Of a DNA stretch of 64,000 nt, positions 22,790-33,807 are shown in pieces. The notes below the pieces were generated by a model. That model made no database searches. It had not been told where the DNA came from and saw nothing but the letters and a program-made list of their open reading frames with translations. This stretch comes from Hyaloscypha bicolor E (Eukaryota > Ascomycota > Leotiomycetes > Helotiales > Hyaloscyphaceae), in contig NW_020194512.1 of assembly GCF_002865645.1 (NCBI RefSeq), positions 62,001-126,000 of the forward strand, in the 5' to 3' direction. Position 1 is the stretch's first letter. The number at the start of each line of letters is the position of its first letter. The translations under genes and the position numbers were made by a program.

Positions 22790-25700
22790 GGTGATGAAGA
22801 TATTTGCGTTGTGAACAAAAAGGAAGGCGGTGATGTGATGTCAAGGAGGTTTTCAAGAGAAGGCAATGGCGATAAAAGCGTGCAGAGTGAATCAGGTTGT
22901 GATTTGAAGCTCCGAAGTTGCAAATTTGAGTTACTTAGGAAGGCGCAGACAGTCAAGCTTTTGCATAATCTGAAAGACTGAATGTGCCATCTATTCCTTG
23001 AACACCAAAAGTGTCCCATAGCCTTGTGCTCTCTAATTCTCTATGATATCTGTCTGGACTTTCCCAGTCTGTCTCAGTTTTCTCCTTCAACGCAACAGAT
23101 ACACACTATTATTCCTCGAAACCATCAGGAAACGAACAGACGACAAATATCTTTACCTCAATCCAAATATGAATACGAGCCGCCAACTGGCAATGGGTCG
23201 TACACTCGCTACAAGGAGAGCCACGATGACAACTGTGAATGCCCCGAGTGAAGCGATGGGCAAATGAAGATGACATACAACTCCTTGGTTAGCGAGAGAG
23301 AGATTAAGTTTCCAAGCACTCTATCAGATACTATCCAAATTTTTAGTTTTAAACACTATAATAACTCGAGGCTTGAGGATTGCTGAATTAACAGTTCGAA
23401 GGTGAATTATCGGGATATCGTATATTGGTATACATGCATAAATCATCTAAGAGGAGAAGCGGGGAAAGACGTAAGAGTAGTATGATTCAGATAGAAGCCG
23501 ATAAGTTATGATTAACGACTGTAGATGATTCAGCCTGCTGTCCGTGGTCTGCCCTGTTTGCTTACTCAACAGATTCTCAACCCCAGGATATGGGCAAATT
23601 GTTGAGAGAAGATGCTATGTGAAATCAAGTTATTCGTTGAGCTGGAAAAGGGTGATGGCGTGGCTAGCGGATACGAGCTGTTCCCTGTAATACATCCAAT
23701 ACCCCACCATCACAGTTCAACACTTCCATCGTGGACTCAAGATGCCCAATCTTTACTCCACATGCGGCCATGATTGCTGCGCGGGAGATTGTTTGATAAG
23801 GTTGCAGGTATGTCATTGCAACATGTTGTCGACTTGACAGGGCGTGAAGGTGGGGGTTCGAGTGTTTTAGCGTTCCAAATCTGATGCGGGGTCGTGGGGA
23901 AGGGCCAAGGTCTGGGATGACGGAAGAATTGCCTCGCCTCCGATTCAAGATTTGAAATGGTAATTCCCCTCTACCAATCAATCGGCAACGAAGCTCAGAA
24001 GCTTTTGATATTGCGACGGAGTGAGGAATGTGTAATAGGTCACGTGACTACATACAAGCGTGGCCACTTGGAAGCGTTCAACATCCCGGACTTGATAGAA
24101 TGTGAGATTAGAGGGTTATGTAGCAACCTGATTTGAAATGTCCATCTGTGGTAGTTTGAGAACAACAAAAGGAAGGCTTGTGCATCGAAACACAGTGTTT
24201 CTGTAGTCAACGGAGGAGGATGAACGAAAAGTGTAAAAGGAATAGAAAATTGTGAGAAGATTTGACTCGTGCCAAGATATCCGTTCGCCTGTATCTCACC
24301 TAGTCCGTAATTATAGGTGGTGGTAGTTTTGCTGTGGGGTTGTATTACCCTTCCACTTGATTTCATCCAACGTAACCCGCAATAGTTGCGTGCAAAACGT
24401 TACATATATTGGGGTATGACTCGAGGTTACAGAGGTACTGATGACTAACGTCACAAGAGCACTTCCATGTTCAAATGACCAGTTCCGAAGCAGTGTAGAA
24501 GTGAAGAAATCTCCTGTTCATTCCCGGGATAACAATTTAAAATTGAGAGATTGAGAGCCACCACGGTCAAAGTTTGCAATTGCACTTCAGAGAGGTCTCG
24601 TGAGACCCGCAAATTAATTCTCATACATGAAATGAAGCCGCTGTAGAGGGTGATCCGGTCGCTGAACTTGATCGCGCCATTGTTAAACCTCTTGTCTGTC
24701 CCAAACAATCCCAAACAATATTTTGACGGGAGGGACAACTTTGCCACTTTCTCCCAAAAGTCATGAGGCCCAGAGTCCAGAATAAGGACCGAGCAGAGCA
24801 TTCAATTCAGTGAATGAAGTGGGGGAAAAGCTTTTTGCGATGTGAAGGAGGAATTTCTATGTGATGAGGCGGACTGAAAAAAATACAAGGATATTTCAAC
24901 AATGCATGCATGGCTGAGTCAACCTGGTCTCGAGAGCATTTAATCTCCTTCATGCAAGTGAGAAGGAGTCCTCCAAATTGATATTCTCTCCGAGGTCGGC
25001 TGTTTCGAGTTGCGATTGAAGGTATTTCCCCCTTGCTCTAATACGGTGACCACAGTAATTCTACCTTTTCCATGAGGAAACTGAAATAGATTCTTATTTA
25101 AATTGGATCAGCAGGAGGGTAAATCAGAAGGTGCTGCCGGCTCCCGTAGTAGTACCACGTTGATTACCAGGCCTTGGTATCGCTGAAGCGTTGAGGTTGA
25201 GGGGCCTAAAATGTCCTTGCAGCTAGTAACTCCCCTGTTACATGCAGGTACTAGATACTTTTGGCTCGTGTGATGTTCATGGAGTTTCCTGCATACTCTT
25301 CAAGCCCGCAGCTCACTCAAAAGTGACTTCTCACTGAAGGATCCACAAGGATGAGCCCACGAGCACCCAGTTTCTCCGACATGACGGGACTTGGTAAAGG
25401 GCAGAGCGTAACGCACCGAATCAGGGAAGAACCTGCGGAAAGGGAGCCTTTTGGCACGTTGACGAAGCATTTCTGGCCAACCCTAAGTTTCAACAGCCCG
25501 TGACGCACGCATGGGGCCGTACTGCAGCCCTTGAGAGAAAACGCACACCGCCCTCACGGCCCCCAATTGCAAAAGGCACCCTCGCCCTTCTCTACAGCAC
25601 GTCGTTTTCGCGATCACTACGTTTGTACGCAAGATGAAAAGAAGCAAGTCAAACTTCTCAGGCTTCACGTGATGAATTTGATCAACCTCAGGAAAGTCTC

Positions 25701-27515
25701 GCGGGATGTTGGACCCCTGGAAACTGCCAGAGTGGGGGGGATCTTTTTGGCGTTGGTGTGGGGTTGATTTAGGTCTTGGGGGCGTTGGAGGCTGGAGACA
25801 GACGTGGCGGTCAGCAAATGCATGATGGGCTGGATAACTTGCTGTTGTCCGACATGCAAAGGAGAGGAGGAAAAGGCGTACTCGAGGTCGTAGCCATTAT
25901 TTCTCTTCCTGCCTAGAATCACAGCATTCTTTGGCGTTTTGTTGATCCTCTCAGTGGAAGGGTCAAGTAAAAGATTCAGTAACCCCCTTGCAGAACCTTA
26001 AAATTGTTCTGGAACCAACGGCGGCCTTCCGGAAATGCTGACATTATTGTCAGGGCTTACGCCGGCCTTCCGACCGTGGAGAGCTGCTCTCCGCGGCCGG
26101 TCCTTGCAAGCTCGCCACTAGAGAGACAACGTCTTGTGCATCGTCACTTGCATCGTCACTTGCATCGCATCGAACTGGACCCGATTAAGAAGACATACTC
26201 CACGGCCCCTTTGTATCCCCAAAGTCGAGATACACCCGCTGGCCTGGTCCAGCCAATGGTTCAAGGGGAGCAAATGCCATGGTACGGTGTGCGAAGCTAC
26301 GGGCTCGCAGCCGCTGAGACAAAACATTGGCCAATTTCGCCACCGATCCAGGAAGGACACGGATATTGATTTTTTTCCTTGACATCAAGAAACCGCATTC
26401 CGACTTCTCCTTGTCGCCAGCGTCCTCCGCCATCCTGTAACCCCCGAATTGTGTCCGCTCGTTCCGCTTGTCGGAGTTGAGGTCTTATACTTACCTCGTC
26501 GCATTTCCTATCTAGCTGGGCGTGGGCGCTTTCAAGGCATCAATCTTTTCGTCACAGCTGTAAGACGATGTCGGGCGGTCTCCACACCAATTATCAAGTC
26601 AAGAGGGAGGATAAAAAGCCTTGCGGGTTCGCTATTAATGTCATCCAATGGAAGTGGCGCGTGGATTGGGCCTCATCAGCGCGAGCTTTTTGGGCAGAAT
26701 GGGACTCCTGCATTCGAGCCCGACCCTTCTTCATGTAACCCAAACCCATACCAACTGGTCTGTCCGCCTCACTTTTGAATTGACGTGCGATGCTAACCGG
26801 TACTAGGGGCCGAAGCGAAGATACGTGTATATATGGCAATGCGTGAGTTACTGCCCGATGGCACAGCCCTATTTCATCGAACCTAACGAACGCCCGAATA
26901 GTGTGCATGCGGATGCTCAGGCATCAATATCATGGTCACTACGTGTCCGGAATGCGGTGTCCCAAGGTGCGCATATTGCCATACAACAAAAGTGCAACTG
27001 CGGTAGGATCGAGGATTGGATATATATTGTCATGGGATGCCCTCAGACCCTCGGGTTGCCTTGTCGAAGAGGATCTAGCTTGGTCGCCTTGTTGGGCTCC
27101 ATTTGCAAGGCTGGAGACGTGGAGAGTTGCTGTCGAGCGAAATGGATGGTTTTCATATGTTCAGAGATGCCGGCGTCCTCAAAAGTTACGGGTTTGGCCG
27201 GTCCAAAATGTACGATATGAAAAAGACGGTGTGTAGTTCTACTACCCTAATATGACTCAATAATGCTGCTACTACCAGGACCCTCAGCCCCTATGGCGAA
27301 GCTTCATATTTTCAATGACAACCTTCTCCCCTTATTATTTCTCCTTGAACAACATTCAAACTCTTCTCTCCACACCGCTCTCGATAGCTCGAATATGTCA
27401 CCAGCGATAACGACCATCGAATGTTCGACTTTACCCATGCAATCGACTTGCACCTTTTAATCAGCCTCTTTCGATTGGCTCATAAAGCATTAAAAGAAAG
27501 CTCCTAGCACCACGA
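22790..27515. other. gene-poor 4.7 kb
   Basis: Several frames of 60 to 130 codons occur on both strands without recognisable domains. The best is an ATG-started 116-codon minus frame at 24451-24801 beginning MLCSVLILDSGPHDFWEK, which may be a remnant. A 12-bp unit GCATCGTCACTT is tandemly duplicated at 26138-26161. I see no functional gene. Confidence 0.45.
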
Positions 27516-27614
27516 CGGTGGTACAGGACGTAGGAATAGATAGGAAGACATACATCCGGAGGCCTTTGTTTTTGGCTTTAGAACTATACAAGTTACCTAC
27601 GTCCTGTACCACCG
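27516..27614. repeat. 19-bp perfect inverted repeat with 61-nt spacer
   Basis: CGGTGGTACAGGACGTAGG at 27516-27534 is the exact reverse complement of 27596-27614. The right arm ends 9 nt before the ATG of the next gene, so the transcript could form a strong hairpin in its leader. It could equally be a small MITE-like element, but no target-site duplication is evident next to the arms. Confidence 0.85.
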
Positions 27615-27623
27615 CAAACAGCT

Positions 27624-29719
27624 ATGTCCAGTATTTACCGCAGCTGCTATGCGAAGCATTGGGATCTAGCCTGTTTAACCGACCGCAATTTCAACGATGA
27701 CTGGACTCGCTCCTTTGTGGATCTGAAAAGAAAGCTCGGTGCAGCCGGCGAGGGGATTGAGCTCTTTTTGGAGGATGTTCAAGGCTTTGGTCTTGATGAC
27801 AAGTTCGAGGAGCTGAAGGCCTTGGCTGCAACAGTGTCTTTGGACGATTTGCAACAAGGAGTAGGACCTGCAGGCCAACGCCCTAGCGCCTGGCTTGATG
27901 AGAGAAGTCTTACGTCTGGAACGAGGGAGCACAAAAATCCTTTGACTGCGACCCGACTTTACAATCATCTGAAAATACCTGTACGTAAAGCCTTTTCATC
28001 CTCCCTCGAGTGGATATCAACCATTGACCAAACGGGAATTAGCGTATTGGGAGTAAATTTGCACCGGATGTCCAGAGACGTTTAGTGTGAGTGCACGAGC
28101 ACATCCCCTCTCAAATAACAACTCGTTGCTGAATATATGTACAGATACATTAAAAACCTGGATGCCGCGTATATGCTTGCTCTGGCAGAAACAGTCGCAA
28201 ACCACGAAGTGCTGTTGTTGAGAGATGCTCTATGGAAGCACTTCGACCGTCAGACGTGGCTCAATGTCAATTTTCCTGTAAGTAACCACACACTTCGAAG
28301 GTTTCCTGCTGCCTGTCTGGGTGCTGACGTATGGCCCTGCAGACCAACACCTACAGCATATTCCAACTGGAGTTCCATCTGAACTACTTCACTTTCGGAA
28401 CAGCGCCAGCAGATAATGAAGCCGACCACAGAGCTGCGGCCAGCAACCCGAAATGGACCGACCTGTCGTTCTTGGAAATAGAAACTCCGAAGGCACCAGA
28501 AGGGAGGAAGCACGGCATATTCGAAGCGCATTTCACGCTGGTCATATGTGGTACTCACGAAGGTCAATGGGATGCATATGCTTTTGACGACAATGAGTTC
28601 GAAGGGGAGGATTTGTACGAGAAGCTTTCAGCCTGCGAGGCCTTTCACCCAGACCCAATTGCATCTTGCCTCCTGTCAGACAATGATACAGACGCCGATC
28701 TCCCAATTTGGAACCCACGGGAATACTTTCTCAAAGTTGTGGCAAACAGAACTGCTGCGGCGTCCGAGGCATGGGATTCCTTGATAAGAGCAACTGAGCG
28801 CAGCATCAGGAAGCACGTAAGTTGATAATCTCATGATCCTTAATCTTCTTTTTCGACAACTTTCGTAACTAACAGCTGCGATAGAGATCTCAACACCCCT
28901 CAACGTTGTCACAACATGATGGAAAGAAAAGAGATCGCAGCGAGACTGCCAAAACTTTCGACTGGACGCGGCAAACCAAAGAGCACGTCGACCGACTACG
29001 AACAGATCTCTCGGAAACAATCAAGTATTGGAAGGATTTCAATGATCTCAACGGAGACATCGACTACTTCACGGACGTCAATGATCCGCCTAATGAATTT
29101 CAGAACCGGGTTAATCCGTTACTCTGCCAGATCAAAGAAACTTTCCAGAAACTTGAAAGGTTTCAACGGATCTTGAATGGCCTGAGTGTGGTATGCAAAG
29201 ATGCTGAAAATGCTGTAAGTTGTTACCATACACCACCCTCTTCTTGCCATCTTCAGGAGAACACTGGCTGACAAAGTTAGCTCCAACTCCGATTGACTCT
29301 TGAGAGCAGTGAAGCAACAAAATCTAGCGGCGCAATTGCCGACTTTACGACATTTGTATGGTTGTTGGGTACCCTTCCGCATCTAACATGCTAACTATTT
29401 TCAGGTTCTGTTTCCTATAGCGGTCGCTGCTGCCTGCCTGCAGTTTTCCCCGACCATGATGCCATTGCCACCAGGACCGGCAGTGCTTATTTTGACCGCA
29501 GTATTTATTGTTACAATAAAGACGCTGCACGCCATCTTTGGTGCACTCCCTGGAATTGCTTGGTGGTGGAGTAAAATTAAGACGCCTGTGAAGGCAATGA
29601 AGTTGGAGGGGGTGGGGAACCCTCTCTGTATTGGCCCTTTGAGCAGCCCCACGCGAAAACACCCCAGCGATATTGACAGAACGGCGCTGGACGTCGAAAT
29701 GGGTCCAGTCCCAGGTTGA
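27624..29719 (+). CDS. fungal-specific protein of unknown function with C-terminal membrane segments, seven exons
   Basis: Joins 27624..27980, 28043..28086, 28145..28277, 28343..28816, 28885..29214, 29281..29355 and 29405..29719, giving 575 aa with frame kept at every junction and good GTAAGT-type donors. The body is soluble and acidic. It includes RRLVYIKNLDAAYMLALAET, which spans a splice junction, and FQLEFHLNYF at about 185-194. The LEFHLPYF-like motif and a following region ending LPIWNPREYF recur, as I recall, in a large family of uncharacterised filamentous-fungal proteins resembling CorA-like architectures. The final exon holds two hydrophobic stretches, about 472-485 and 496-517, then a short charged tail, so it is probably a tail-anchored or hairpin membrane protein. 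No catalytic residues can be named. The neighbour downstream on the same strand is the ArgRS-like gene. Confidence 0.8.
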
Positions 29720-30484
29720 GGATTGCATACTTCAACATTGCTTTCTATGTTTTTTTTTTTTCGGGCGCTACAGTATATATACCCCCAGTTCTCAAATCAT
29801 GTAATTGCACTAAGTCATGCTACCTGAAATCGCGAAATAATTCATTCGAAATGCTTGGTTCGAAGTGAAGTTATGGTATAGAGAAGCAATCTTTCTGCAT
29901 AGCAGGCCGGAGCTTATACCTTGCTCTTCCCATTTCACCGAATGAACTTGCAGTTCACGACTCACCGAGAATTAGCCGGATAAACGTTGGAATGGAAATC
30001 CAAGAGCCCCCTAACCCCACCATCTCTTCCCCGCCTTGGATCTTACTGTCCAATCTTCTTCATATCGAATCGCAAGAGCGCATCAGAATCAGGAAGACCG
30101 TCCAGCCAATAAATTATGTGAGGCTGCATGAGCCTGCGGGAGCATCCGCTTTCATTGGAAAAGGGTGGCTCGCGGCAGAAGTAACGCCAATGGGCAGCGT
30201 CCACGAGTCTCGCGGCCTCACAAGAGCACCACACAAATCTCCGGCAGACTGGTAATTGGCAAGAGATTTCCCATTTCATGTATGGCGATTCCAAAATTGC
30301 CAGGTGTGCAATGTCATCCTGCATCCAGCGTTTAGATCAAACCGACGTGTCGATGACTCGATCTTTTCATCGAATGACCTCGTAGTCCAAACAGCAAGAC
30401 CGCCACTACCTCTCGAACAAAACGGGCAAACATTTGTACTTTCAAGTTCAGACACTACGAGATAGCCCGCTGCAACCGGATAAC
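29720..30484. other. intergenic, 3' end and presumed promoter
   Basis: 765 nt between two same-strand genes. A 13-T tract at about 29749-29761 is followed by a TATATATA-like element. No gene is supported. Confidence 0.5.
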
Positions 30485-32557
30485 ATGACGACTTTGACGA
30501 TTACCGATCTGGAGGTACTTCTTGCAAGGCTTGGGCTGAGTGTGCCCATGCCGTCCTTCGAGGCTACCGATGTCTTGAACAAACCTCTTGATATTGGCCG
30601 TTGCTACTTCGCCGACATTCTCTGCAGCCTTGTCGACGGTGACCCGGAGAAGGCTTACAGTTCAATCTTATCACCTGGCGACATCTTCAATGGAGACTTG
30701 GCTGTAGTCTTGCCGAAGCTCAAGCCCGGCTCTAGAGCTGACGTCCTTGGCCCTGACCTGATGACTAGGGTATGGCTATTGCTCTTCTATCTCAGATGTT
30801 CTTGCGTGCAATCAAATAGGCTAATACACCCAATCAGTTTCCAGAATGCTCGCTCTTCAACCTTCCGTTTACAGATGGAGTTCAGCTTCGAATCATGCTC
30901 AATTCTCAGGCACTACCGCGACTTTTGTTCCCTTATATACAAGAACGCAAAGAAACGTATGGACTTGATGTCGCACTTGGACTTCGAGACGTGACCGCCC
31001 CCGGTCTCGGCAGGAAGAAGTTGGTGGTCGACTTCTCTTCGCCAAACATTACAAGCGAGTTTCAAGGGAAACATCTCCGAAGCACGATCATCGGATCCTT
31101 CATTAGCAACCTATACGAGTCAATGGGTTGGGATGTTTCCAAGATCAACTACTTGGGTGATTGGGGCATGCCAATTGGCTTGCTTGGCGCTGGATGGGAG
31201 CGATACGGCTCCGAAGAGCAATTCGCTGCCGACCCTATTACACATCTGCTGGAAGTATTCCATAAGTTCAACGAAGAATTCATTCCCGCCCTTCTGGAAA
31301 GCAAAAGAATTCGAGACGCGGGAGGAGATCCAGCCGAATTCGAATCCCAAGGTGTGTTCGCGGAGCGGAATGCATTTTTTAAGAGAGTGGAGGATGGTGA
31401 AGAGAAGGCGAAGGGGTTTTGGAAGCGCGTCCGAAGTCTCAACATTGAAAATTACACCAAGCTTTATGCTCGACTAAACGTCACTTTCGACGAGTACTCT
31501 GGTGAATCGCAAGTCAGTCCAGCGACCATGACGGAGGTAGAGGAAATCCTGAAGAGCAAGCAACTTTGCGAACACAACGATGAAGGTTGGCTCATTGACC
31601 TGAACAAACATAGGGAGCCTAATGAGCCAAAGCCCGGTGTGGCGATCATCCGCAACCGCACCGGGACCACCACCTACCTGCTCCGAGAGCTTGCCGCTGC
31701 CTTGGAACGGGACAGAAAATACAAATTTGACAAGATGATATATGTTGTTGGAGATCAACATAATACGCACTTCCCACGAGTCTTCAAGATCTTGAAGCTT
31801 ATGGGTATGGAAGATTTGTCAAACAGACTGCAATGGGTCCCGTTCAACGAATGTTCTCAGATGTCGAAGCAATTGGGTGAGGGGGAGGGGCATATGCTAG
31901 GAGATATCCTCGACCAATATCAAACTGCAATGGAAGAGTCGTTGAAAATGAGCCCGGAAAAGTCTGCCCTCCTCGGCGATACAGATAAGGAAGCTCTAGA
32001 TGCTATCGGCACCACTGCTCTTCTGGCTCAGGAACTCTCAGCAAAAAGAGCAAACAATCACGCTTTCGACATAAGCCAGATGACCTCGTTCGTCGAAGGC
32101 ACAGGTCCGGATCTCCAGTACTGGTATGCAAAGTTGTGCTCCATCCTCAACCCATATCATACTACTCTTGACCTCACCGATGAAGACTACTCCTCCATCG
32201 AAGACGAGGAGCAAAGCAACCTCCTTCGCTACCTCATACAGTACCCTGACATCACCCGCACAGCTTACACCAGTCTGGAATCAGCTGGAGTTATGACATA
32301 TCTTTCAAGTGTTACTGCGCAGTTGTCGGTATGCCTGGGTGAGGAGAAGATTACTCATACTCCTGCTCAAGTCATGCTATACGAGGCCACGCGAAGGGTT
32401 TTGGAGAATGGAATGAAAGTTCTTGGAATAACGCCGGCCACAAAGTAGGTTTTAATTTCGTGTTTGAACTAATACTATCGGCTAACATTCCTGCAGATTG
32501 AAGGTGAATGGCACGCACTTGGCCCACGAGGTGGAGAAGTTAACCTTGACCGAATAA
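30485..32557 (+). CDS. divergent arginyl-tRNA synthetase paralog (class I, ArgRS-like)
   Basis: Joins 30485..30769, 30838..32444 and 32497..32557, 650 aa, from the first ATG (MTTLTITDLEVLLARLGL). Order of domains: ArgRS N-terminal additional domain (about 1-150), Rossmann catalytic core, then a DALR-type anticodon-binding domain. Core landmarks are VVDFSSPNI, KINYLGDWG, YSGESQVSPATM and FDKMIYVVGDQH. The signature that reads PFHAGHLRST in normal fungal ArgRS is here EFQGKHLRST at residues 169-178, so HIGH becomes QGKH (171-174). The region of the MSTRKG/KMSKS-like loop reads CSQMSKQLGEGEGHM (434-448). The C-terminus continues about 20 residues past the usual LGLTP-x-x-R-M end. It is full length and uninterrupted, so it looks maintained rather than decayed. 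It may not aminoacylate normally; another ArgRS gene is presumably present elsewhere. Poly(A) hexamer AATAAA lies at 32634. Confidence 0.88.
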
Positions 32558-32633
32558 AAACGAAAACATGGAACTGTCGGGGTATACGGGGCGTTGAGGG
32601 ATTTGTGGAGTACGTTCTAGGCGCGTATTCTTG

Positions 32634-32639
32634 AATAAA
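32634..32639 (+). terminator. AATAAA polyadenylation hexamer
   Basis: 77 nt after the ArgRS-like stop codon; position and sequence fit a fungal poly(A) signal. Confidence 0.45.
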
Positions 32640-33555
32640 CATGCCGAGTTGAAGATACTTGGTTCTCACGACGAAAGGGCCTGGAGTAGAGAAGGAGCTG
32701 CGGAGCGTTCTACTTCAGGCATACCTTCCTTGGTCCTATCGACCTTAACGGTAAAAGCAGGAATCGGCTTGCTTCAAGTCATTATATGGGTATGGCATAA
32801 GTTGGGGTAACACACCAAATTGTACACCGAATTTGTTCGTCTCTTTGGGACTAAAGGGAACTTGCGTGGAATTCGGGAATAGTGATTACTTACAGATACG
32901 ATTGATTATGGGAAGTTTTTGGGTATAATAAAAATTCTAGCACTACATCAATTCCCTGAAGCGTTAACATCCGTGAATCAAACCTGGGCCCAGGGTCTAG
33001 CCGAAGTTACAGTGTATCGAGGGCCTTGGGACAATCTTGAGAACCGACTTCTCAGCCCCCTTTTTTATTACAGGCACTTCACAATTACCCACAACTATAC
33101 CGTTCCAGAGTTGATCCACACAAGTTATCCTTTGGGTTTAGGAGGCTCTGCCCTGGCCTCAACTTCTCGAAGTCGACTATCTATACTAATATCGCACAAA
33201 TCCTAGTTTGTCGTTAATATTTATAAGAGGGTTGAGAATGGACAGAAACTTAATACAAAGGTAAAGTTTCTTTTCTGGGTGATCAGCCATCATACTCCCT
33301 TTTAAGGCGCTCATTGCCCAGGTCTCCTAGGCATAAAGCGCTAATCCTCTCAATTGAGAAGATCCATCCTTGGCAGGAGAGTGATGCTGAGGTTCTTGAG
33401 AGCATCTCTTCCTGGGCTACTAGCACAGCAATTTCGGCAGCCTTGCAAACAACGCATTGATATTTCAATGAAACATTTTGTAAACTAGCTTTAAGGCGAA
33501 GGGTGCTCGTTCAACAGGCCGGATACTTCAAGTTGCGGAACAGGGTCCTATATTC
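32640..33555. other. intergenic, no gene recognised
   Basis: AT-rich with only short frames, including a 95-codon plus frame at 32919-33206 without family resemblance. Confidence 0.5.
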
Positions 33556-33807
33556 TTGTGGACAATGCATCGACCCGAGGCTAGAATTGAAGAATCCGAA
33601 AGATCTTATGATCTTGTTCTAATTCCGAATGATAGTTTACATAACGCGAATAGGATGCTCCCTCAGCTGCCGTATGATTTCTTTGACAACACGTTTGAAA
33701 TCCCGGTTTTGCCAGCTGCCATAGTTGTAGGAGGAATCCTGTTTGGTGGACTTCATTGTCTAGCTCGGACATTCCACTTCCAAACCCGAGGCGAAGCCCT
33801 AGTCTGA
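33556..33807 (+). pseudogene. remnant of a fungal multi-pass membrane protein (C-terminal part)
   Basis: The frame reads LPAAIVVGGILFGGLHCLAR and then TFHFQTRGEALV before a stop. This resembles the conserved 'GGxhyxxWxxxFPTxxExxLWR' segment found near the C-terminus of a common uncharacterised fungal integral-membrane family. The expected upstream helices and the downstream continuation (ELLWR and the last helices) are missing, and an earlier part of the frame is not protein-like. I therefore read it as a truncated relic. Identification rests on one motif. Confidence 0.38.
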
